Source of the DNA: Prunella strophiata
Taxonomy: Eukaryota > Chordata > Aves > Passeriformes > Prunellidae
NCBI GenBank assembly: GCA_036583965.1
Contig: JAZBQD010000015.1
Span: forward strand, 86,492,809-86,556,808
Length of the DNA stretch: 64,000 bases
Direction of reading: 5' to 3'
This document shows, one piece after another, positions 42,101 to 60,749 of the stretch (within the stretch, counting starts at the first letter, position 1; every line of letters begins with the position of its first letter). The notes under the pieces are model-generated. The model did no database searches. It was given only the letters and a program-made list of their open reading frames with translations, and had not been told where the DNA came from. A program made the translations under genes and the position numbers.

Positions 42101-43524
42101 AAAGAGACAACAGGGTCTGGCATTCATCCATGATCTTTGCTCTTGAATACCACAAAAAAAAAAAAAAAAAACCCTGCATGAGAACATGCTCACCCAGACA
42201 CTGATTTTCCCATCTCACCCTAAGCCCAGCATCAATAGCCTCATCCCACTGCTCATATCTCCTCGGATGCACTTATTGCAGGGAGGTGTGGGAGCACACT
42301 AAGCTACTGAGGCATCACTCGGCTGAGGCAGTGAGTATTGCCAATCGAAATATAAAGCTGCTGAATGCTTAGCAATCCCCTCAGGCTAGGAGCAGCGAGA
42401 GAAAGTTTGCCGGTATCAACTGGCTGCCACAGCAATCACCCATCCACTCCCTTCCCTGGGCGAGTGCCCGGCTCTGTCCTGGCTGCTGAACAAGGCTGCA
42501 GACCCATCCCGACATGCTGGAGCAGCCCTTCCGAGCTTCCAGGCAAGAAAAGACACCGAGGTGTGGTTCCTCTCTCTTCCCTAAAATGTGGGGCACCTGT
42601 CCTAGGGGAGTGGGACAGGGGAAAGGAGCACCGTGTCACAGCTGCTCTTGTGCCAGCTCAAAAGGGACATGGGGTGCACAGCATGCCATCACTGCCTGCT
42701 GCAAGCCTGACAAACTTTTGTATCAGTGTGAATAGGAGGTAGTTGATTAATAAAGCAGGTGGCTCACAGTGTCCTGTGCAAGCCCACAAGCCCAGACCAC
42801 TCATGATCTGAAAGTGCAGGTCACAGAGAGAGACATCTGAGAACATGAGCAGCCTAAACCTGCAATCTTTCAGTGTATTCTTTATTGCTGCTAATCTGAC
42901 ACCAAATTTGGGAATCAGTGGAAGATGATGTTGCAGTCTAGCTTGTGCTTATTTTTCCAAGGATTCAGACAGCTGTGTGCCAGCCACAATTCCAAGTGGC
43001 TTTGACACAGCTGCTTATTGTGACTGTCTAAACTCAAAGAATCAGACTCACAGCAGCTCTCTCCAGGCACGAAGAAGGTTGCTAATATAGCCATAAATTT
43101 TGTCTATTAATGCAAAAGAATGAAAATGGTGGATAATTCTGTTTGTGGGTGGAGTGTTAAACCACTCCCAGGCTTTGAAAGTATATCTGCATCATCCTGA
43201 AGTCAATTCCTCAATTGGGAGGTGAATGGCACCCAGCAAAATAAGAAAAATAAGAAAAAGGGTCACAGGTATGTTTCCAGTAGCAACAGTAGGATCACAA
43301 GGGAGATGGGAGTTGTCCTTCACTGCAGTTTATCTGATGCAGCAGCCTTACTTTCCAAATAGACCTGTTAGCTGTCAAGGAACACCTCATTCACACCTCT
43401 TGGATTGTGAGTGTGAGATGAAATACCAGAAGATTCTGAGTAGCACTACTAGTATATTAATCTACCACGTTAGCCATTTCCTTATTTTAAAGTTTTTACA
43501 TGGCCAGTTGCTTGAACAGACAGA

Positions 43525-43526
<2 letters not shown>

Positions 43527-43565
<39 letters not shown>
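43527..43565. repeat. Poly-T run (39 bases)
   Basis: An uninterrupted T run. No retrocopy body could be attached to it. Confidence 0.95.
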
Positions 43566-44542
43566 CAGATGCTTTAGCTTGCACTGAAATTTTCACCATG
43601 GCAACTTAATAATTCAAAGTAATTTTGGTACATCTCCATCCCACTGTCAGTTGTAGACCTTCCCTGCAAAGCACACATCATACTAATTTACACTAATGTG
43701 GTTCTGTTCTGCCTGGTATAATTGTTAATTTTCCTTAGCTTGGTCCCCACCCTTCAAAAGTCAGACAGACAGAGACACACAGGTTTTTTTTAATATGATT
43801 CCAGACAGTGATGGTGGTTGAATAAGCCATGCTCTAGAAAAAAGGTATTTTGTACCTATGTCTTCATCATTACTCATATAACTAATCCTCATTCTTTTGT
43901 TCCTCTTCTCCATTATTTTAATGAGACTTCCTGATTGAGCAAGAACTTCTCATAGGAATAAAGTATTAAAAAAGGGGATTTTCCTGTGACTGTTTTTGAG
44001 TCTCATGCCCACAAAGTTGTTGTAATCTCCCCATCAAAACCTTCCTCTTTTGAAAAACCTGCTCAAGGGAAAGTGTTGCAACACCATTGCAGCAATCACA
44101 AAAACACCTTAATTGCAGAAATTCTGAAAAATTACTCTTGTCCTGTAGCCCCCATTCAGATATTATAGTTCACCTGAGAAGATAAAACTTAAAGCAGGCT
44201 TTGATCTATATGCAATTCATGGTCATTGGAATTTAAACACTGCAAAGAAATAATAATTTTCTTCACAACCAACTGTTTGCTTCTCACTGAAACAGCACTT
44301 AGTGGTGATGGGATAAGGATAGGTATGCCTTCAGTAAGACTTGTTAGAAAAGCACAGCTATTAAATGGGCTTGTGCTCCCTCACTTGGTTCTCCTTTACC
44401 TTTTCAACTATCAGATATTGGTGTAAGAGGCTTCAAAGAACACAGCTCCTTGAAGAGCAGAATTAGATCAAAGTAATTTAAGGAACATTTGTTTTTCTCT
44501 CTAAACACCAACATCAGGTAATGTTTGTGATAACTCACACAT

Positions 44543-44846
44543 TGTGGGAGGTAGTACTGAAGGTAATTTCACCCCCTAAAGAGTTGCAGCTTTTCTGATT
44601 ACTAAGATTTGGAACAGGTGTGCCCTTAATAGGGCACAGGTACCCCCAATGACATTGAGTAATATAAAAGGAGGGACCAAGCTAGGAGGAGACAGAATTC
44701 AGTGAGCAGTGCTGTGGTGAAGAAGGAGGATGGAGTCAGCATTCCAAGGAACAGAGCTTGTGAAAAGGTATGGGACTTTTTACAGCAAGATAACATTTCA
44801 GATTTTGCTGATATAACTAGTAACCTTATCTGTGTCCATAATGATA
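44543..44846 (+). mobile_element. Solo LTR, family B, copy 1 (304 bp)
   Basis: It starts TGTGGGAGGTAGTACTGAAG and ends CATAATGATA. It is flanked by the 6-base direct repeat ACACAT (44537-44542 and 44847-44852). It contains TATAAAAG at 44663-44670 and a small palindrome GTGCCC...GGGCAC. The copy at 58590-58899 is similar along its whole length. The terminal ...CGACA of that copy is ...TGATA here, as expected from decay of C to T. There is no internal region. Confidence 0.88.
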
Positions 44847-47800
44847 ACACATGTAACTAAGGAAATCTCAGTCCAGCAGTGAGACTTTTCTTGACATTCC
44901 CAGATGCTGAGTTGCCAACAGCCCTGGGTTTTTTTAGGGGGGAGATCCAGCCAGACCACCTGAGCCTATCCCCTTCTTTCACCCATAAGCAAATTTATCT
45001 CAGCACACCTAAAGCTGTGTTGCACACAGCTGAGATGTGTGTTGAGATACAAACCTTGATGCCAGCACACAGCCAGGGTGGAAATTGGCAGAACCATGCC
45101 TAAATGGGTGCTGGGGTGGGCACTGGCAGCTCCTGCAGAGCAGCTCTCCTGTTACCTGTCCTTGGCACCCAGCATGTCCCCACAAGTCCAGCTCACTCCC
45201 ACTGGGAGAAGCAAGTGTTTCCTGAACCACCCTCTAGACTTCAGCTCCTCTAAACCAGGGCTGCAACACTCCCATATACACTAGAATTAGTTCATGGGTC
45301 AAAAACAGCACAGAAAAGCTTCCTCCAAAACACATCAGGGCAAGCTACTAGAACTGAGACCTTTTCCTTATTGTCCATCAGATGTTGAAACACAGGAGGT
45401 GCAGCTTAGCACTCCTATGACTGTCAGCAGCCTAACAGCTCAAGAAGATGACGTGCATTGCCTTAAATCAGAACACTTTGTTTTAAATAGGCTTCTTGCT
45501 TTTTTCTGTGTTTCAATTCTTTCTTTCCAACTTCTGAGGTCTGCTTTGAAGCTCAACAATCTTAGTTAAACCTTCACCCTGCCACACACACACTTTTGCT
45601 TTCGCATAATCAACTGAAATGAAATGAAAATTTCTGGTGGCAAAATATGAAATTGAGCCTTTGCACATATTTAAGGAGGGGTGTTGGTTTTTTTTTTTTT
45701 TCCTCCATTGTTGCAAATTCATCTTGAAAGAAAATCTTTTCTTCTGAGGACTGCCCCCCCCATCTTTACCAGCTACCTCCCTTCCCTGGTCAGGTGAGAT
45801 AACTTGTCTTGCCGGGAAAACAAGAAAACAGACAAGCCAGAATTTCAGAGCAAATCATTCTTGCATGCCATCTTATGCACCTGGTCAGACAAATTCTTGT
45901 TGCTGTACAGGGTTAAGAGGTGACCCTTTCCATCCTACCCACAACTACCCATCAGCTCCTCTCCATCTTCCTCAACACTGGTGGCTGGATTTTGGATGGT
46001 GGGGGACTGCCCTTCCCTGTAGTGGGAGGTGACTCGTGGCATTGGTGTCAGGAATGGGATCATGCTGGCCATTCCAGGGGTGTGCCAAGGCTGGCAGTGT
46101 GGGCACTGAGAGGGAGGTGGGTGAAGAGGCTGGTGGTGGCCACCTTGGTGCTGCTGGTCACTGCTGTGCTGCTGGGGGCTCTCTGAAGGTCATAGAGCTG
46201 GAATGGGCACGTGGCACAGTGTTGGCAAGGAAGGCACCCCTCCTGAGGGGCAGGCAGCCCTGGGGCACAGGCCTGCCAGTTGTAAGTGTCCTGCAGCCCA
46301 CTTACATGTGACCCACCTCAAGCCCTGCATGTTTCCCAAACATAAATATATGGCTCCAGTGCCCTGGAAAAGTTACCATAGATTTCAGTCATGTCTTGCA
46401 GAATAATATTCCCAAGGATGGGAACAGTTCAGGCAGATTTCTAAAGAGCAAACCCCTGTGCATCAGATTGCAAAGTGCAGGAGAAAAACTTGATCAGTTA
46501 GTGGCACAGAAGTGTAAAGAAATTGTCCCTCTGCCTAGAGAGAAATGCTGAAGGGGAAGCCCAGGCTGTTTCAGGGGGCTGGTGGAGATTAGCTGATGGT
46601 AGATAGGTTTGATCCTGGAATCACAAGCATGGCATTTGGGAGGTCAAGGCAAATCTGGCAGCCTTTTATGCTGCAAGATTTCCAGCCTAATGCTGGTTTA
46701 AGTGTGCATGTTACAGAAATGGGGGTGCAGTGGCTCATGTTGTGTGAACTGCCTGTGTTTATCTTCATAATCCATGGTGGTGATGCAAGGAGGAAAGGGA
46801 AGGGAAGATGCAAGGCTGCCTCTTGGAGTCAACACATGCAGAACAGCTCACTCAGGAATTGTAATGGCAAAAAAGCTGAAGGGAAGGGCTTAGAGGGGAT
46901 GCTGCCTTTGGGGTTGTGTTGCCTTTGTCCTGTGAGAGAGGCCCAGGCTCTGAAGCAATGCTTTTCCTTCCTCCAAACCTCCACCCCTAAGAAAAGGCAT
47001 GAAATTAAAAGCATCAGAGGGGCTGACCTGTCTCTCTTGTGGCTGTCTCCACACCTGAGCAGTGCAGTGCTGCTGGTGGCTGTTCTTAAGACCTGGTGGC
47101 AGCAAACTTGTTTCCAGCCTCCTCTGCCCACGAGGTGGCTCTTCCCTGCTCCTGGTTTTCAAGGACAAAACTCTGCTAACTGTGATGGAATGGGAGAAAA
47201 GAGGTGAACAAAAGTCGAGTGAGTAGCTCGTGACAAAATTTATTTTAACTTTCATAAGCAGCACCACTTCTGAGACAAGCTGTCTTTTTAAGAACAACAC
47301 CCCAGGAAAATTCTGAATCTGAAACCAGTTGCTCAAGCTACTACTTAAAGAAAAAATATGTATAAATGAATTTTTTTCCCCACATTGAGCTACACTTTAC
47401 CCTACTTTTTAATTAACTTAAAAAGATGCCTAGTTTCCTCAATTTGGGAGATGGTGAATAATGTGAAGTCAGTAGTTTTGTATTCCTGCAAGGCAGTGCC
47501 TTCCAGTATTTTTGTGGATGTCCTGGGGTCATTCCTGTTTTGTCAGACATCCTTCTGCTTTGCCATTGTATCAGCATTTTCCCAGACTTCCCACACACCA
47601 CATTTATTGCCATCTGTTATGAAGAGATTTTTAATTTGGGATGCTGATGCACATCCCAAGCTATTTAAAGCATTTATTCCCTGCCATCACTGTCTCTTTT
47701 TCTCTTTCATAAAGTGTTATCTTTACCTTAATGTTTTCTATGAAAAAGTAGTATTTTTTCTGAATTTTCCCCAGGACAAAACCACACTTTCTGGCATGTT

Positions 47801-47959
47801 GCTTTATTTGATAAATGCAATGTACAGAAGGGGAGAAATAAAGCTATTAAGCTCTGGTTATAGCTGACACACGCTGCTGTTTATGGCAAAGTGTTATGGT
47901 AGTTGTGCAGTTGAATCACACAGCCTTTTTTGCATTTGTTTTAAAAGTCATGAGTCAGT

Positions 47960-48858
47960 TTTTGTGGCATGGCACTTGGTATGAGTGGAATTCCTCAGGG
48001 TTGGTATTGGCGCTGTAACATCTCTGTCAGTGACAGGGACAGTGGGATTGAGTGCACTCTCAGCAAGTCTGCTGCTGACACTGAGCTGTGTGGTGCAGTC
48101 AGCACGCTGGAGGGAAGGGATGGCATCCACAGGGAACTGCACAGGCTGGAGAGATGGGACTGTGCAAACCTCATGGAGATCAACAAGGCCAAGTGCAAGG
48201 TCTTGCATGTGGGTTGCAAGGACAAATACAGGCTGGGGGAGAATGGATTGAGAGCAGCCCTGAGGAGAAGGACTTGGTTGTGTTGTTTGCTCAGCATGAC
48301 CCAGCAGTGTGTGCCTGCAGCCCAGAAAGGCAAATGTCTCCTGCATCCAAAGCAGCCTGGCCAGCAGGCTGGGAGAGGTGATCCTGCCCCTCTGCCCTGC
48401 CCTGCTCTGGTGACACCCCACCTGCAGTGCTGCATCCAGCTCTGGGCCTCTCAACATGAAGGAGGACATGGACCTGCTGGAGCAAGGCCAGAGGGGGACT
48501 ACAAAGATGATCAGAGACTGGAACACCTCTCCTATGAAGACAGGCTGAGAGAGCTGGGGCTGTTCAGCCTGGAGGAGAGAAGGCTCTCAGCTGACCTTAG
48601 AACATCCTTCCAGTACCTAAAGAGAGCCAAGAGAGCCTGCTAAGAGCTGGAGAGGGACCTTTTACAGGGGCATGTAGGGATAGGACATGGGGGAATGGCT
48701 TTGCACCATAAGAGGATGGTTTTAGATTGGATATGGAAAGAAATTCTTTACTGTGAGGATGGTGAGGCACAGGACAGGCTGTCCAGAGGAGTTGTGGATG
48801 CCTCATCCCTGAGAGTGTTCAAGACCAGGTTGGATGGGACTTTGAGAAACCTGGGCTA
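47960..48858 (+). mobile_element. CR1 LINE fragment, 3' part
   Basis: CR1 ORF2 C-terminal blocks are readable in shifting frames (GIPQGW, SGIECTLS, LMEINKAKCKVLHVG, YEDRLRELGLFSLEERRL). The CR1 3' tail follows (ACAGGCTGTCCAGAGGAGTTG, AGACCAGGTTGGATGGGAC). The extreme 3' terminal repeat is not present. The copy is dead, with many frameshifts. Confidence 0.9.
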
Positions 48859-49470
48859 GTAGAAGGTGATAATTAGTGACAAGCAGAGAATAAACTCTAA
48901 ACCTGTTTATATCCTGGATAGGTCCTGTGATCTGCCTAAATCTGTATCTATTATTATATAACATCACAGACTATAACTTGAGTTTTAATAACTCCTTCCA
49001 ATTATGTCATGCTTGAATTTGTTCTCTTAGTCTCTTTCCTGAAACTAACCAACCAACAAACAAATAAACAACAAAAACCAAAGCAAAAATCTAGTACTTA
49101 CCACTAAAGTCATGTGAAGGTACTATGTGTTAGTGGCCCATTGTTCAAATAACTCTTGGAGGGCAGTGCTGGTTGGGAAGGTTACATGGATGATCATGTG
49201 CAGTGTTGTACTGAGGCTGCTGCAGAAGAGGGATTTTATTTCTCAAATAAAACCTTTAGGTCTTTTGTGTTGACATCTTGTCTGTATCATGAAAGCTGCT
49301 CTCAGCAAAGAAACTTGACAACTCATGTTAGCGGCCAGGCATCTGTTGATGTGTATTCCAAAGCATTTCACCCCAGTTCTGTGGAGAAAGGTCCCAGAGA
49401 GTGCACATGGACCTGAACACAAAGCTCATAAAAGGAACTAACTATTTGATTTTCTGTTACCTAACTTCAG

Positions 49471-49557
49471 ATGTCCCAGGATCCATGGCCAGGACATGAC
49501 TGGGAGGTGGAAGTGGTGAAGTGGATTGATATGGAAGAGAGCCATGAGGTTGTCATG
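49471..49557 (+). pseudogene. GCNT2: GCNT2 exon 2 pseudogene
   Basis: A strong acceptor (pyrimidine-rich, CTAAC branch-like site, CTTCAG) precedes this segment. Read in phase 1 from the exon 1 donor it starts VPGSM, the conserved start of GCNT2 exon 2. After a frame change it reads VKWIDMEESH, matching the family's KW-x-DMED-x-H. The end CATGAGGTTGTCATG/GTAATG parallels CAC-GGAGGCTGCCACG/GT of working genes, with CG to TG decay. At 87 nt it is six bases short of the usual 93, and the frame is broken by small indels and by TGA codons in phase. Exon 2 is shared by all GCNT2 isoforms, so every product of this locus is lost. Exon 3 was not found before 57 kb. Confidence 0.82.
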
Positions 49558-49935
49558 GTAATGTGTAAGTTTTTCTCCATTTTTTCTTCCTGTGCTAGCA
49601 ACAAATATTTGATTTCAAGAATCCTTAACCCATAACATAGTTACATGTATTAATGAGAAAAAAAATTGAGAACTTCAGTCAGCTTCAACGATAGCAATTT
49701 CACATCAACACAACTATATTGAAACCAGTGAAAATACACAAATAGCACCCAGAATTAATTTGTGGGAAATCTAGTGTGAGATAAAGTATTGGTTTCTCTT
49801 CACTGACAGAGGAAATTCAGCTGGTATTTCCAGGTGACAACACCTCAGCCTACAACATCACTAAAAGCAGTAAAGAGAATAGAAGTAGCAAACTTAATTT
49901 CTGCTGTGTCAGAGCATAAACTCATGAGACAGGAT

Positions 49936-56377
<6,442 letters not shown>

Positions 56378-57440
56378 GTGATAATGTATTTAAGCAGAAA
56401 GAATTTACTGCACAACAGCAGCAGCAGCTGGAGAGAGGAAGGAGAACCTTTTGGGAGGAACAGCCCTGCAGGCAGCAAGGTCGGTGAAGAAGGAGGACAG
56501 GAGGTGTTCCAGGTGCAGGAGTGGAGGTTCCCCTGCAGCCCAGTGGTGCAGCCCACGGTGGGGCGGTGTGAAAAACGCCAATCACTTGTTTTTTTAAAAT
56601 TTTTAAAAGTTTAATAGAAATAAGATGGTTATAAAAATAGTAATATAATTAGAGTAAATAAAATTTAAACAGTTTAGATAGGACAATACGAGACAATAAA
56701 AACAAAGAGTTACGAACCGGTCCGGGTGCCCTCCTGGGCTAATCAAGCCCCAAAAGCACACCCGTTTAACAGAGGATTAACCCTTAAAAGCAGTAACCTG
56801 TTGCATATTCATATACCCCATGCATGATGCATAAATTCCACTTAAAACAAAGGTTTTCATCTGGTTTTTGTCATCTTCTCACTCCCAGTCTCTCGGTGTC
56901 TCACAGTCTCAGCAATGCAGGAAGGATTTGGTTCCTTCTGATAAGAGTCATAAATTCTCTCTTCCTGGGAGATCTGGGTGCCCTGTGGCTGCTATCCCTG
57001 TGCGAATACCCCATTCCTCCTGTAAAAAAATCTTACATCCATAGTCTCTACTTTAATTACAAAAACCACAATTTAACTATAACACTATATCTATTATATT
57101 ATTAAAACATCAATATAGCACTACAAAATTAATACAACATGATACATTGAATATTTGCGAAAAGCCAATCATGTAATATGCATTTTTCACAGGCGGGCTA
57201 ACCCCTCCAGCCCACGGAGCAGAGGCTCCCACACGGGAGTGGGTGGACGCGCCCCGGAGGAAGCTGAAGCTGCAGCCCACGGAGAGAGGAGCCCACCGGG
57301 TGCAAGGGTGCTGGCAGGACTTGTGACCGCGCAGAAGATCCACTCTGGAGCAGCCTGTTCCTGACGGACTGCCCCCCCTGGAAGGACCTACGCTGTGGCA
57401 GGCTGTGCAGGACAGTCTCCCGTGGGCACGGCAGCAGTGC
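56378..57440 (+). mobile_element. Older avian interspersed repeat, split by an ERVL-type LTR
   Basis: Left part (56378-56561) and right part (57197-57440) join smoothly across the inserted LTR: ...CCCACGGTGGGGCGG / GCTAACCCCTCCAGCCCACGG... Both consist of GC-rich degenerate phrases of the type GCAGCCCACGG(T/A)G and CTGGAGCAGCCTG. I recall such phrases from a widespread avian retroelement-associated family whose name I cannot give. No coding function is claimed. Outer boundaries are approximate, and the right end runs into the TMEM14C CpG island. Confidence 0.55.
56567..57191 (-). mobile_element. ERVL-type solo LTR (625 bp), minus orientation
   Basis: Ends form a 9-base inverted repeat, TGTGAAAAA on the left and TTTTTCACA on the right. 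It is flanked by a 5-base direct repeat GGCGG (56562-56566 and 57192-57196). The body is AT-rich with several AATAAA-like words and a block GTTACGAACCGGTCCGGGTG. Sequence and ends match from memory an abundant songbird ERVL-family LTR. Five-base duplications suit ERVL. It is nested in an older repeat and lies about 580 bases upstream of the TMEM14C start codon. Confidence 0.88.
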
Positions 57441-57770
57441 AGAAGAGGCGCTATGGACCGACCGCAGCCGCGACTTCCCAGCCCCTGGCAGCGCGGGGCG
57501 ATGTCGAGCCTGGGAAGAAAAGGGGAGGTGGGTGTTTTCTGCTTCACTGACTTTCCAGCTGCGATACTGGTGGGCAGCCAATCAAGCAAACCTTCCCGGA
57601 GCCGAGGCAGCATCGCCGCTGCGGGCCCTCCCCGGGCGGCGTCACGGGCGGCGGGCGGGACCTCCGGAGGCGGCCCCGGGGAGGGACGGACGGACGGACG
57701 GACGGACAGACAGAGGGAGGGCGGCCCAAGGTCGGCGGTGCCCTGCGCGGGTCTCTGCGGCTGCCCGCAG
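57441..57770 (+). promoter_or_regulatory. TMEM14C: TMEM14C CpG-island promoter and 5' UTR
   Basis: CpG-dense sequence runs from the repeat edge into the first coding exon, with a (GGAC)n tract at 57685-57707. CTGCCCGCAG directly before the ATG looks like a 3' splice site, so the start codon may begin a second exon with a non-coding first exon inside this island. Both readings are possible. Confidence 0.65.
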
Positions 57771-57846
57771 ATGGAGTACGACTGGCTGGGCTTCGGCTAC
57801 GCGGCGCTGGTGGCGGCGGGCGGTGTCGTGGGCTACGCCAAGGCAG
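57771..57846 (+). CDS. TMEM14C: TMEM14C coding exon 1 of 4
   Basis: 76 nt, MEYDWLGFGYAALVAAGGVV followed by GYAKA and one base of Gly26. TMEM14C is a small hydrophobic protein of the inner mitochondrial membrane, needed in erythroid haem synthesis for movement of protoporphyrinogen IX. W-x-GFGYAALVA-x-GG-x-x-GY-x-KAG is the family's first helix. The start is the first Met before that homology. The N-terminus is about seven residues shorter than the human one (before the WFGFGY block). Donor G/GTGGGT at 57846/57847. The open frame extends upstream through the CpG island but without homology. Confidence 0.94.
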
Positions 57847-58165
57847 GTGGGTGCTGGTGGCCGTGGCTGTCCCCGTGGCTGTCCCCGTCCCGCTCAGCTC
57901 CGCCCGGCTCCGGGCGCTGCCGGCCGTGACACCGCGAGTGCCGCTCAGTCCTTGCTGCCACCCAGCGGGTGCCGCTCGCGGAGGTCTCAAAGTGTGTTAA
58001 AAAAACCTCCCCAAACCCCTCAGCCTAAGCCCTAGTGCTGTGGTTAGGTTGGTTTTGTGGATTTACTAGAACGGGAGAGTCGCAAAGTGCTTGCGTTTGG
58101 TGCGCAGGCTGACTCGGTGTGCTCTTCCGCTGACTGCTTTATTTTTATTTTATTTTTTATTCAAG

Positions 58166-58267
58166 GCAGCGTCCCGTCTCTAGCTGCCGGTCTTCTGTTC
58201 GGCGGCTTAGCGGGACTAGGCGCGTACCAGCAGTCCAAAGATCCAAAGAATGTGTGGCTTTCCCTCG
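58166..58267 (+). CDS. TMEM14C: TMEM14C coding exon 2 of 4
   Basis: 102 nt after a T-rich acceptor (TTATTCAAG). It completes Gly26 and encodes [20 protein letters not shown] then [13 protein letters not shown], residues 27-59, plus one base of the next codon. This is the most conserved TMEM14 block: a glycine-rich second helix followed by the charged loop SKDPKNVW. The donor GTAAGT starts at 58268. Phase 1 at both ends. Confidence 0.96.
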
Positions 58268-58589
58268 GTAAGTTTGCTCGGCAGTCGAGTACTGAGTGTT
58301 ACTGGTAGCGGTGGGAACAGTAACCTTCTTTTTTTCTAGCGTGTTTCAGCTGCCCTGTGCCTATACAAATGTTGTAAGTGTTGTAAATGTTGTACCTATA
58401 CAAATGTTGTAAGCGGTGGCAGGACCCCCTGCCCACAGCCAGGAGGTATTTGTGTAAGAGTACAATACCTGGGTTGAAGACCTGGATTGTCCTGTGTGAA
58501 TCCAGAGTAGGTGAGAAATACCTGTCTCCTCTGCCAGGTTAGATAATGTGTTACACCAGCATATTAGGTGAAAATTTTTGGTTGTGAAG

Positions 58590-58899
58590 TGTGGGAGGTA
58601 GTACTGAAGGTAATTTCACCCCCTAAAGAGTTGCAGCTGTTCTGATTACTAAAGATTTGGAACAGGTGTGCCCTTAATAGAACACAGGTACATCCAATGA
58701 CATTGAGTAATATAAGAGGAGGGGCCAGCAAGAAAGGAGAGACAGAATTTAGTTAGCAGTGTTGTGGCAAAGAAGGAGGAGGATGGAGTTAGCACTGCTA
58801 GGAACAGAACTTGTGAAAAGGTATGGGACTTTTTACAGCAAGATTACATTTCAGAGCTTGCTGATATAACTAGCAACTTTATCTTTGTCATTAACGACA
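58590..58899 (+). mobile_element. Solo LTR, family B, copy 2 (310 bp), in TMEM14C intron
   Basis: It starts TGTGGGAGGTAGTACTGAAG and ends CATTAACGACA. It is flanked by the 6-base direct repeat GTGAAG (58584-58589 and 58900-58905). It is in the same orientation as TMEM14C, 320 bases after the donor of coding exon 2. The promoter-like site corresponding to TATAAAAG of copy 1 reads TATAAGAG here. Confidence 0.9.
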
Positions 58900-60440
58900 G
58901 TGAAGCAGCATTTGTAGCCTGTGCTGGTGGAATAAGCACTATTTTTTGCATGTTCCAATGCATCATGCACTCTGGAAGAAACAGTATGTTAAAGGGAAAG
59001 AGGCAGTGATCTATTCTGCTTGCTTGCAGTAGAGCTTACAAGAAGTTGTGGGTGTTAAGCTTGCAGTTAACTCTTCAGGGGAAGGAGGAGGATGAAATCA
59101 CTGTGGAAAGTATTATGAAGCACTCAGGTGAACCTCAGGGAGTTCCTTTGCTGCAGGAGTGTAATATCTGGTTAAACCACTAGCAGGAACTGATTGTGCC
59201 TTTAGGCACTAGGGTATCCTAGATGACTTCTTGAGGATCCTGCTAGTTCTGTAACTACTCTCTAGTGTTACTAGGGCTGTGATACTATAGCTTCACAGTG
59301 ATTTAAGGCTATTTGAAACCAATAGGACTAATGTGCTGAAAGGCTCTATGAAGCCACTGTAGAGGCCCAACCTCGTCAGTAAGGAATGAAACGTAAAATG
59401 CAGCTCAATGTAAAGCACAATTTCCATTTGTGAACTGTCCTTCCACTCTGGCATGCTATGGGAGTGGCTGTGCATCTCTGGAACATGTTTTTAGGCAATG
59501 TCATGGAAGAGAGATGAGCAGCTTGTGTATATCCTGATGTGGTGCATGGAGTGTTTTCAAATGGACCTCTTGAAAGCAGTGATGTGTCACAGTCTACTAC
59601 AGCTCTTCATCCCTCCATCCATCCATCCCTCCTCAGCCCTCCTTGTGATGTGCAGCTGTGGTTCCTGCAGAGCTCCAAGTTGGTACATCAGGGGTAGAAA
59701 TGCAGAAATAGAACCTTGACAGAGTATCCCCAGAATACCTTTTACCCTGTCTGATGCCAACAAACTTGAGGCTTTGGGAAAGGCACTTTCACCTGCCTTT
59801 CTTCTTCAAAGAAACAATGGCCCTGTAAATTTCATGTGAATGTTGATGGAATTCCTTTTCTACATTTACAGTAATGTGTAAGATGTTAATTGCTCTTTCA
59901 GTTTGATCCTTTGGGTTGCTTTCTGTTTTCCAATCATATTTTCAAGTGGGGTTGTTTTCTTTCCAGTTGTAGTGTTTACTGCCACTTTCCAGTTCAGAAA
60001 GTCACAGAGAAATGGGAAGTGTAAATAATATTTACCTCCCTCTTAGTGAATACTGTCACCATCCCAGATTACTGGCAGTTTTGAGCCTGCCTGTGTTCGA
60101 GGGAATAATCATTCTTTTGCAAGTAAGGGTTGAGGGAGCGCTAGTGACCTGTTCAGAGGATTAGAGTTTGTGGGTGATCAGACCATGGTCTCAGCCCTGG
60201 TGAGATTTCTTTGCTTCTGCTGAGCAGTGGAGTGTGCTTACCAAAGCTGCTGAGAAGCTTGTAGAAAAGAAGCTTTTCTTCAGCTTTGATGATGAAGAAA
60301 ATCAAATTGTTTACTCACAGAGGGAGGCACTCCTGTCTGCATGTGTGGGTCTGTTTGGTTGGTGCTGCTCAGTGTCCAAGTGTGGCAATGCTGCGTTGGC
60401 ATTTCTGTCAAATGGTTCTGACTGGGCTTCTTTTCAACAG

Positions 60441-60525
60441 TGGCATCTGGCACCTTGTCTACTGTTATGGGAATGAGATTTTACAACACCAAAAAGGCAA
60501 TGCCTGGGATAATTGCTGGTGCCAG
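60441..60525 (+). CDS. TMEM14C: TMEM14C coding exon 3 of 4
   Basis: 85 nt between the acceptor TTTTCAACAG and the donor GTAACC. It encodes (V60) ASGTLSTVMGMRFYNTKKAM then PGIIAGA, residues 61-87, with two bases of Ser88. MGMRFY and MP-x-x-x-AGAS are TMEM14C signatures, the third helix and the start of the fourth. It is too short to stand out as an open frame and was found by reading for the expected continuation. Confidence 0.95.
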
Positions 60526-60749
60526 GTAACCACCTGTCCTTTGTTCTTGTCTGTGTTATTGAATAAACATTTTATTTAGCTTATTTGTGGATGATACTGT
60601 TTTAAAATGTAACATGGTAAGTTCTGTGAAAAATGGAATCTTGTGGTGGTGTTCAGCTAAATGAAATGATGTCAATGTTTTCTCCCTTCTTCTTTATGGG
60701 ATTTTTGCCTCCACCTCCCTCTTTTTACAACAACTATTCTGTTCCACAG

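Larger units (their letters stand above)
38778..49470 (+). other. GCNT2: Former GCNT2 intron 1
   Basis: This 10.7-kb stretch lies between the two GCNT2 relic exons. It carries CR1 pieces at 38840-39147 and 47960-48858, an LTR at 44543-44846 and a T39 run at 43527-43565. No second GCNT2-type first exon and no other gene were recognised. Confidence 0.7.

Noticed and set aside
45920..46186. An 88-codon frame ending in a hydrophobic stretch (LVVATLVLLVTAVLLGAL)
   Set aside because: There is no start context, splice support or family match, and composition of CTG/GTG-rich sequence explains the hydrophobicity.
49471..49564. A new 94-nt protein-coding exon beginning MSQDPWPGHDWEVEVVKWID
   Set aside because: The splice-like borders and KWIDMEES text are explained better as a decayed GCNT2 exon 2 read in another phase. 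A resemblance of IDMEES to C6orf52 is weaker and on the wrong strand for that gene.
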